Source: Rhizobium sp. CB3090 | Lineage (GTDB): Bacteria > Pseudomonadota > Alphaproteobacteria > Rhizobiales > Rhizobiaceae | DNA length: 64,000 bases | Assembly: GCF_029714285.1 (NCBI RefSeq) | Contig: NZ_CP121663.1 | Span: 1,550,001-1,614,000 of the forward strand | Direction of reading: 5' to 3' | In this document: positions 58,019 to 64,000 of the stretch, in pieces | Position numbering within the stretch: position 1 is the stretch's first letter | Layout of the letters: each line of letters begins with the position of its first letter | Program-made: the position numbers and the translations under genes | The notes under the pieces: model-generated | What the model was told of the DNA's origin: nothing | Databases searched by the model: none | Seen by the model: the letters and a program-made list of their open reading frames with translations, nothing else

Positions 58019-59245
58019 TCATCCGGCTTGTTCGAGCGCCCTGCGACGTCCATAAGTGCCAGCCAGCGCGAGACCGGCGAATGCGAGCGGAATGAAGGAC
58101 AGCCAAAGGATCGTGCTCCAGCCGTAGGCTGTAAGCAGTCCTCCTGAGAGGAAAGAGCCGAAAGTCATCGTTCCGAATACCGCGAAGTCATTGAATGCCT
58201 GAACCCCTGCCTTTTCCTCGGGTCGGTGGCATTCGAGCACCAACGCCGATGCACCGACAAACCCAAAATTCCAGCCAACTCCGAGCACGATGAGGGTGAT
58301 CCAGAAATGCGCCACATCGACACCCGCCAGTCCGACACTGGCCGAAATGCCCGTCAGCACGAGGCCGGCCATCACGACGCGCGGCGCACCGAAGCGCGTG
58401 ATCAGCCGCCCGGTGACGAAGCTTGGCCCATACATCGCGATCACATGCCACTGAATAGCGAGGTTGGAGGACTCTTGGCTCAGGCCGCAGAGCTTCATCG
58501 CGAGAGGTGCGGCGGTCATGAGGAAGTTCATGAGCAGATAGGAAACGACACCGCAAATCACAGCCGTTATGAACCGGGGCTGGCGGGCGATCACCCCGAG
58601 AGGACGGCCGCCTGACACCTCCTTCTTCGTGGGCTTGGGAAGGCGAACACCGATCAGTAGCAGTGCCGAGAGCGCAGCTACTCCCGCCTGGGCGAGGTAG
58701 CTCGCCGCAAACATATAGGGCATCGACAAATACATGGTGTTATTGACAAGTTGCGGGCCGATCACGCCCGCGAAGACCCCGCCTGCCATCACCAGAGACA
58801 AGGCGCGCGGCCGCCGTTCGGCGGGCACACAGTCCGCGGCCGCAAAGCGGAAGGAGAGAACCACCGCCGCATAGGCGCCGCCGAAAACCATGGCGGCGCA
58901 GTAAAGCCAGAAAGAGCCGATCACAACCGCGAGCGCCGCCAGCAAACCGACAAGCACGCCGGACCCTGTTCCCACGAGAAATGCGGTACGGCGGCCATAG
59001 CTTTGCGCGATGGCGCCGGCGGGCAGCGTCGAGAGCGCCATGCCGACCACGAACATCGAGATCGGCATGGTGGCGAGTGCTGGGGTGGGCGCCAGCGTGT
59101 TTCCAGCGATCGCTCCGGTGGAATAGACCACCGCAGAATTCGCGCCACCGAGCGCCTGCGCGATCGTGAGCCTCGCGAGGTTTCCGCGCGCGGCGTCGTA
59201 ATGCGATGAGGATTCAATCACTTTGCTTGCGGTAAATTCTGACAT
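58019..59245 (-). CDS. MFS transporter
   Basis: 408 residues with about 12 transmembrane segments. The loop motif between helices 2 and 3 is GAIAQSYGRRTAFLVG (about residues 77-92). Specificity unknown. It is divergent from the AraC regulator at 59410 with a 164-bp shared promoter region and is followed by the truncated MR/MLE gene. The pair regulator-transporter probably served uptake or export of the compound the lost enzyme used. Confidence 0.88.
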   Translation of the reverse strand: MSEFTASKVIESSSHYDAARGNLARLTIAQALGGANSAVVYSTGAIAGNTLAPTPALATMPISMFVVGMALSTLPAGAIAQSYGRRTAFLVGTGSGVLVGLLAALAVVIGSFWLYCAAMVFGGAYAAVVLSFRFAAADCVPAERRPRALSLVMAGGVFAGVIGPQLVNNTMYLSMPYMFAASYLAQAGVAALSALLLIGVRLPKPTKKEVSGGRPLGVIARQPRFITAVICGVVSYLLMNFLMTAAPLAMKLCGLSQESSNLAIQWHVIAMYGPSFVTGRLITRFGAPRVVMAGLVLTGISASVGLAGVDVAHFWITLIVLGVGWNFGFVGASALVLECHRPEEKAGVQAFNDFAVFGTMTFGSFLSGGLLTAYGWSTILWLSFIPLAFAGLALAGTYGRRRALEQAG

Positions 59246-59409
59246 TCTGCTTCACAAGGCATGAGGATATACGTCCGGCGCGAGCTTTCCCGCGTCGGTC
59301 GAAAGATGCATTTAGGCATCAAATGCGAGGTAAGTTAGCGCAATTTCAGTTGGCTGTATTTCAATGGACTGACAAATGATGTAGAATATCTGCCAAAAGA
59401 AAGGTGAGT

Positions 59410-60252
59410 ATGATCTGGCATCCGATCACAGCGCCGTCCGGGCTTCGGCCGCCTCAGCCGATAACGGTACGGGCGCAGTCGATTCCGCCCCGCCATTACT
59501 TCCCGGATCACTCCCATACCTGGCATCAACTGGTCTATGCCATCTCCGGGGTGCTGACCGTCTATACCGAAAAGGAATCCTTCGTGATTACGCCGGATCA
59601 GGCCGTATGGCTGCCGACCGGGATCGTGCACCGCGTAGGTTCGCTTCTTGGTGCAGTCTTCCGCAGCCTCTGGATTGCCGATGAAGCCGGCGCAAACCTT
59701 CCGAAGGTTCCGACGATTTTCATGATGTCGCCGCTGCTGCGGGCCCTGATCGTCGAGGCCACCGGTCTGGAGGCTCAATCAGACAGGGATGGCTATTCCG
59801 GCCGCGTTACCGCCCTGATCCTTGATCAGCTCGTGCGGGTTCAACCCCTGCCCTCAGCGTTGCCCTGGCCGCGGAGCTCTACCCTCACCGCTTTGTGTGA
59901 GGCGCTTTATCTCGACCCGACCGATAACCGGGGGCCGGAGGAATGGGGACAAGATCTGAACATTTCGCCTCGAACATTGGCGCGTCGTTTCAACACGGAG
60001 CTCGGCATGAGCCTGCGGTCATGGCGCCGGCGCCTGCGGCTCTTCCGCTCGATCGAGCTCTTGGGTGGGGGTCTCGGCGTAACACAGGTCGCCATGGAGC
60101 TTGGCTATGGCTCGACGTCCGCTTTTGTTTTTGCTTTCCGCACCGAGATGGGCAGCAGCCCACAGGCCTATATGCGCAGGCATATCAGCGAGAGAACGGA
60201 ATTGACGGCGGCGATCGCGAGTCAGAGTGTTCCGGCAAAAACTGGCCTGTGA
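59410..60252 (+). CDS. AraC family regulator with cupin sensor domain
   Basis: 280 residues from the ATG at 59410 (AAAGAAAGG five bases before; a GTG six bases earlier is the alternative). The N-terminal AraC-type cupin shows FPDHSHTWHQLVYAISGVLTV and LPTGIVHRVGS. The C-terminal double helix-turn-helix is near residues 180-270 (DLNISPRTLARRFN, GGLGVTQVAMELGYGSTSAF). This layout with a divergent MFS gene is common (for example NimR-type regulators). Likely controls the MFS gene. Confidence 0.9.
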   Translation: MIWHPITAPSGLRPPQPITVRAQSIPPRHYFPDHSHTWHQLVYAISGVLTVYTEKESFVITPDQAVWLPTGIVHRVGSLLGAVFRSLWIADEAGANLPKVPTIFMMSPLLRALIVEATGLEAQSDRDGYSGRVTALILDQLVRVQPLPSALPWPRSSTLTALCEALYLDPTDNRGPEEWGQDLNISPRTLARRFNTELGMSLRSWRRRLRLFRSIELLGGGLGVTQVAMELGYGSTSAFVFAFRTEMGSSPQAYMRRHISERTELTAAIASQSVPAKTGL

Positions 60253-60277
60253 CAAATCTGTTGCGCCGCGACAGCGA

Positions 60278-60469
60278 TTACATCGGCGGATCGAAGGCCC
60301 GGATTTCCGGCAGGTTGCTGTCGAATCGTTCCACTTGAACCGTCGTCAGTTGCCCGGTGCAGCCCTGCGCCAGTGCCGAGGTGCCGATGTCGCGGGTCAA
60401 GACATTCGGATTGTCATGCACTGTCTGGAACGGACATTGATGCCCCGCTCGAAAAGCAGATTCTCGCGC
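60278..60469 (-). pseudogene. C-terminal coding remnant
   Basis: Within the otherwise empty 397 bp between the AraC gene and the adhesin gene, a minus-strand frame without start codon reads ...GHQCPFQTVHDNPNVLTRD, then IGTSALAQGCTGQLTTVQV and ERFDSNLPEIRAFDPPM before a TAA at 60278. The composition looks like real protein rather than noise, with a protein-like ending. It is probably the end of a gene whose 5' part was lost when the neighbouring gene was acquired. No family recognised. Confidence 0.35.
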
Positions 60470-60590
60470 TCACCAGACGCGGAAAGCAAAGCCATACTGC
60501 GTGCACAAATGATCTCAGCGGGAAATCGGTGTGCAATGGGGCTAATCGAATATCCAGGGGCATCCCCGCGCAACGGCGGTATCCATTTCA

Positions 60591-60620
60591 ATAAAAAGCG
60601 GCGCGTCCGAGACGCGCCGC
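60591..60620 (-). terminator. rho-independent terminator of the VCBS-repeat gene
   Basis: On the minus strand GCGGCGCGTC (60620-60611) pairs perfectly with GACGCGCCGC (60607-60598) around a 3-nt loop, then TTTTTAT. It begins 30 bp after the stop of the large repeat protein. A textbook terminator. Confidence 0.92.
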
Positions 60621-60649
60621 TTCGAGATTCAGGTACCGACGAAAAGGCG

Positions 60650-63600
60650 TCAGGCGCCGGCGGTCTGCGTATGGGTTGCAAGCTGCTCTTCGTGGTTGTT
60701 GAACAGCACGTGGACGGCATCGTGGCCTGCCGGCGTGTAGTTCTGCAGCGTGGCGACCACATGAGTTTCCGAGCCAGTATTGATGCTGATCTTCGTCGAG
60801 TTGGTTGCGGTATCGACCGCCGCCGTCATCGACGCGACAGCACTCTCCTCGGTCATCCCTGGATGTTCGCCGACCAGCGCGTTGAGCAGGTTCGAGACAT
60901 CCAACTTGTCGCCGTCTCCCTTCGGGCTGAAGTCGGTGATGACATCGGCCATGTTGAGATTGTGCAAGGCCTGAGCGTCGAGCACGAAGGTATCCGCGCC
61001 GGCGCCGCCAGTCATGGTGTAACCGCCGCCGCTCGTCAGCGTGTCGCTGCCGTCGGTGCCGTAGAGATGGCCGAGCCCGCTGAAATCGATCTCGGCATAG
61101 TCACCGTCGTGGCCGAGCGAGAAGTCGCTGGCCGAGTAGTCGCCGGTGAGACCGATGCTGGCGGTGTGGGTGCCGTCGGTGACGGTCAGCACGCCGCCGG
61201 TTCCGGCCGCGTTTTCTGTATAAGAGAGGCTGGCCGTTGCGGCAGAGATATCGCCGAACCGCAGCGCATCATTGCCGTCGAGGCCGGCGATCGTGCCGGT
61301 GAAGGCCGCCGCGTGGTCGATGGTGATGGTGGCCTGAGCGTCCGTGCTCAGCGTGATCGCCTCGCCGAACGAACCGCCGATTTCGAGGCTGGCATGACCC
61401 GACAACAGCGCCGTGCCGCTGCCGCTGACATTGCCCTCGATATTAATATTGCCGCCGTTCGCCCACAATAGGCCGTCGTTGACGACGCTGCTGTGTATGT
61501 CGAGGCCGCCGGTGCCGGTCGCCTCCAGCGTGCCGGTGTTGCTCACCGCGTTGACACCGGTGTCGATGACGAGTGCGTGGCTGCCGTCAGCAATAATCGT
61601 GCCCTCGTTGACCAGCGTCAGGTGACCGTCGCCGAGCTGGCCGGCACCGGAGATGGTGTTGTCAACGTTGGTCAGCGTGACATCGTCGCCGCTACCGAAG
61701 ATGACGTTGTGCGCATCGTCGGACAGCGTCACCGTGCCGCCTCCGGTTAGGCTGAGACCGTGCTGCACGATTTCGAAGGTCGTCTCGCTGCCGGTCGAGG
61801 TGATGTGGATGCTGCCGGTGTTGTCGAGCGTGCCGCTGAACGGCATCAGCGCACCGTCGCTAAGCACCATGTCGCCGGTATTGTGCGTCACCACCGCCTC
61901 GTTGAACAGGAAGTCGTTCGCCGTAAGAGACGCGGCGCTGACGCCCGCCAGGGTGATGGTCTCGCCATCGCCGAGGGTGATGACGGCATTGCCCGATGCG
62001 TCGGTCGACAGATGGGCCTGAACGTCCGCGAAGCTATTGAAGCCCGCAAAGCCAATCAGATCGATCTTGTCATGCGCCGTATCGAAGTTGTGCACGACAT
62101 CGGTGCCGATAGTGTTTGCGAAGACCAGCGTGTCGTTGCCGCTCGACGCGGTCAGCGTATCGTCGCCCGACCATGCGAAAATCGGCGAACCCTTGGCATA
62201 GGCTTCGACGTTGTCGGACATGGTGGCCATGCCCGTCGAACCATCCGCGTTGGTCCAGGTCTCGGTGACCTGAAGAACCACTGCGCCGGTGACGCCATCT
62301 GGCGACGTGACCGTCAATGACGACGGATCGTTCGTCACCACAGACCAGGTGCCATCGGCATTATGCGTGCCTTCGCTAAGCGTCCAACCGGCCGGCATTC
62401 CAGCAATGCTCAACGTGACCGCGCCAACGTGATGCGATGGATCTGAGAGCGCGAGGTTAATGGCCTCGCCGGCGACCCCAGCGGGCGCGGAAGTTGTATA
62501 GATCACACTCTCGGTCGCGGTAGACGATCCGCCATCCCCGTCACTCAGGCTGAAAGTAACAGTCCTGTTGCCTCCCGAATTCGCCGCCTCACTGAATTGA
62601 ATGTCCTTTAGCAACGCCGTTACCGCAGCCGGCGTAGCATTTGCGTTGAAACTAACCGTCAGTGTTGGACCAGTGGATGAGAAAGTACCAATAGTCATCC
62701 CGCCATAAGTCACATTGCCGGAGCTTGAACCCCCGATGGTCAACTTGTCTGAGGCACCCGACGAAACAACGGAAAGTGTTCCGCCGTTGAAATTCGACGA
62801 GTCAGCGTCCGTGACAAGAGCGTGCGGTACCAGATTAACGGTGCTCTTCCTTGCGTAACTGATTGATGCATCGTTTCCGCTGGTCCCAGTATCCAGATCC
62901 AATACCGGCGCCACATCTTGCTGCGCGGCGACAGTGAGCGTCGTTGTGGTTACACTGCTATCTACCGCCCCATCGTTGACGGACCAACTGATCGTCCGGG
63001 TCGCTGCGCTGGAACTGATCGACGAGAACGTCACGCTATCCAGGACAGCCTGGTAATGCGCCAGCGTATCGTTCCCGGTCAGCGTCAATACACCGGTTGC
63101 GGCGTTGTAGCCTGCCGTAATCGACGTCCCCGTCAGCGTCGCCGACAATACATCGCCGCTCGCAAAGCCGCTCGAGATGGAAACCTTGGCTGAGGCCAGT
63201 GTCGTATTGTCGACGTCCGCCACGGTCGTCGTGCTCGAAAGCACCATCGCGGCGGCTCCCGCGGTATAGGACGCAGTCGCAGCAGTGCTGCTCAGCACTG
63301 GGGCATCGTCCGTACCGTTGATCGTGATATCGATCTGCTGCTGCGTGCCGTCCGCCGTGGTTACCGTGATCAGGTCGTGCAGCGTCGTGTTGCTGCCGGT
63401 GCTGTTGAGTGCCTGCACAGCATTATTGCTGTTGTCGAGGGTATAGCTCCACTGCCCGTCAGCGCCGATCGTGAAGTGACCGTAGCTCGTCGCCACATTG
63501 CTTTGTGCTGTAAACGAATGATCGCTGTCGACGTCCGTCGCCGAAAGTGCGCCGTTCGCCGTCGGTACTCCAGCCGTCCCGTTGTTGATACCGCCGGCTT

Positions 63601-64000
63601 CCGTCACGCTCTTGGCAACGTCACCGCTGATCACAGCAGCGTCGTTCGCACCGTTGATCGTGATGTCGATCTGCTGCTGCGTACCGTCCGCCGTGGTTAC
63701 GGTGATCAGGTCGTGCAGCGTCGTGTTGGCGCCGGTGCTATTGAGCGCCTGTACGGACGCATTGCTGTTGTCGAGCGTGTAGTTCCACTGCCCGTCAGCG
63801 CCGATCGTGAAGTGACCGTAGCTCGTCGTCACGTTGCTTTGCGCGGTAAACGAAGGGTCGCTGTCGACATCCGTCGCGGAAAGTGTGCCGTTCGCCGTCG
63901 GTACTCCAACCGTCCCGTTGTTGACACCACCGGCTTCCGTCACGCTCTTGGCAACGTCGCCACTGATCACCGCTGGATCGTTCGTGCCGTTGATCGTCAC
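60650..64000 (-). CDS. large VCBS-repeat protein with type I secretion-like C-terminus (5' end outside window)
   Basis: At least 1,116 residues; the gene runs off the window edge. Residues 1-225 are two near-identical VCBS repeats of 112 residues (AVISGDVAKSVTEAGG, SATDVDSD, GHFTIGADGQW, YTLDNSN, LHDLITVTTADGTQQQIDI). Then come Ig/cadherin-like modules (VSISSGFASGDVLSATLTG, DISFSEAANSGGNRTVTFSL-type repeats) and a beta-solenoid-like stretch with GSGDDVTLTNVDN. The end has LYGTDGSDTLTSGGG, MTGGAGADTFVLDA and VITDFSPKGDGDKLDVSNLL, the RTX-like C-terminal signature of type I secretion substrates. An exported adhesin or biofilm matrix protein is likely. No HlyB/HlyD/TolC genes are in the window. 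Confidence 0.9.
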   Translation of the reverse strand: MTINGTNDPAVISGDVAKSVTEAGGVNNGTVGVPTANGTLSATDVDSDPSFTAQSNVTTSYGHFTIGADGQWNYTLDNSNASVQALNSTGANTTLHDLITVTTADGTQQQIDITINGANDAAVISGDVAKSVTEAGGINNGTAGVPTANGALSATDVDSDHSFTAQSNVATSYGHFTIGADGQWSYTLDNSNNAVQALNSTGSNTTLHDLITVTTADGTQQQIDITINGTDDAPVLSSTAATASYTAGAAAMVLSSTTTVADVDNTTLASAKVSISSGFASGDVLSATLTGTSITAGYNAATGVLTLTGNDTLAHYQAVLDSVTFSSISSSAATRTISWSVNDGAVDSSVTTTTLTVAAQQDVAPVLDLDTGTSGNDASISYARKSTVNLVPHALVTDADSSNFNGGTLSVVSSGASDKLTIGGSSSGNVTYGGMTIGTFSSTGPTLTVSFNANATPAAVTALLKDIQFSEAANSGGNRTVTFSLSDGDGGSSTATESVIYTTSAPAGVAGEAINLALSDPSHHVGAVTLSIAGMPAGWTLSEGTHNADGTWSVVTNDPSSLTVTSPDGVTGAVVLQVTETWTNADGSTGMATMSDNVEAYAKGSPIFAWSGDDTLTASSGNDTLVFANTIGTDVVHNFDTAHDKIDLIGFAGFNSFADVQAHLSTDASGNAVITLGDGETITLAGVSAASLTANDFLFNEAVVTHNTGDMVLSDGALMPFSGTLDNTGSIHITSTGSETTFEIVQHGLSLTGGGTVTLSDDAHNVIFGSGDDVTLTNVDNTISGAGQLGDGHLTLVNEGTIIADGSHALVIDTGVNAVSNTGTLEATGTGGLDIHSSVVNDGLLWANGGNINIEGNVSGSGTALLSGHASLEIGGSFGEAITLSTDAQATITIDHAAAFTGTIAGLDGNDALRFGDISAATASLSYTENAAGTGGVLTVTDGTHTASIGLTGDYSASDFSLGHDGDYAEIDFSGLGHLYGTDGSDTLTSGGGYTMTGGAGADTFVLDAQALHNLNMADVITDFSPKGDGDKLDVSNLLNALVGEHPGMTEESAVASMTAAVDTATNSTKISINTGSETHVVATLQNYTPAGHDAVHVLFNNHEEQLATHTQTAGA
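63317..64000. repeat. 336-bp tandem repeats in the VCBS gene
   Basis: Two full in-frame copies (63317-63652 and 63653-63988) of a 336-bp, 112-codon unit, with a third beginning at 63989. Copies are nearly identical at the DNA level, so the array can expand and contract by recombination; more copies probably lie beyond the window. Confidence 0.9.

Noticed and set aside
60227..61471. 414-residue plus-strand frame over the end of the VCBS gene
   Set aside because: Runs through a terminator hairpin and antisense to RTX-like sequence; no motifs.
63317..64000. Evenly spaced repeats as a CRISPR array
   Set aside because: The repeats are 336 bp, in frame and encode VCBS modules; there are no short repeats with spacers or cas genes.

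Overview
This window looks like accessory catabolic DNA from an alphaproteobacterium of the Rhizobiales (Rhizobium, Agrobacterium or Ensifer type). The evidence is the high GC coding bias, the glx/mgs-type genes beside a type III glutamine synthetase, an Aap-type general amino acid ABC transporter, an IS5-family (IS427-like) element with TA target duplications, and a density of LysR, GntR and AraC regulators typical of rhizobial replicons. No rRNA, tRNA, CRISPR array, plasmid replication or phage genes were seen. Whether it is a megaplasmid, chromid or chromosome cannot be told from this piece.

Region 1 (0-13 kb): after the tail of a flavin monooxygenase gene lies a complete N-methylglutamate pathway cluster for methylamine. 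purU, gmaS and mgsCBA are on the minus strand. mgdABCD (heterotetrameric sarcosine-oxidase-like N-methylglutamate dehydrogenase) is on the plus strand. An XRE-cupin and an AraC/GlxA-type regulator lie between the two arms. Methylamine would be joined to glutamate by GmaS, converted to N-methylglutamate by MgsABC and oxidised by MgdABCD to methylene-THF. The formyl-THF made from it would be drained to formate by PurU.

Region 2 (13-19 kb): a divergent FCD-type GntR regulator, then a polyamine-type ABC importer (ATPase, Tat-exported binding protein, two permeases) and an Asp/Glu/hydantoin racemase-family protein, preceded by a good sigma-54 promoter match. A truncated SRPBCC gene marks an old deletion. 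Region 3 (19-26 kb): a ring-cleavage-like catabolic set (Ldh-family dehydrogenase, alpha/beta hydrolase, extradiol-type VOC dioxygenase, FAH-family hydrolase) faces a GntR regulator, a zinc alcohol dehydrogenase and a cupin. AT-rich TTTCGAAA/TTACGAAA dyads are scattered over its promoters. Region 4 (26-31 kb): an intact IS element, then a LysR gene divergent from a complete class I cytochrome P450 system (P450, 2Fe-2S ferredoxin, ferredoxin reductase).

Region 5 (30.7-36.7 kb): glutarate degradation (gcdH, CoA transferase, 3-hydroxyacyl-CoA dehydrogenase, etfBA) with divergent LysR GcdR and two near-identical 19-bp boxes between them. Region 6 (36.8-38.8 kb): TetR regulator, SDR dehydrogenase and an AhpD-like protein, with two 18-bp palindromic operators. 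Region 7 (39-46 kb): MetR-like LysR, MalY/PatB-type C-S lyase, RidA and an AapJQMP-type amino acid transporter, which fits import and beta-elimination of a sulfur amino acid. Region 8 (46-50.6 kb): cupin, zinc alcohol dehydrogenase, flavin amine oxidase, a small ABM-like protein and a GcvA-like LysR.

Region 9 (50.7-57.2 kb) is the most interesting. It is a tightly packed operon for the nickel-pincer nucleotide cofactor (larC, larE, larB and a NiCoT nickel transporter) led by an unrecognised 593-residue protein and a stand-alone LarC C-terminal-domain protein. No LarA lactate racemase is encoded in the window, so the 593-residue protein is a candidate for a new partner or client of this rare cofactor. 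Region 10 (57-64 kb): an AhpD-like protein, a truncated enolase-superfamily gene behind an MFS transporter, an AraC regulator, a decayed coding remnant, a strong terminator and the C-terminal 1,116 residues of a large VCBS-repeat protein with a type I secretion-like C-terminus that runs off the window.
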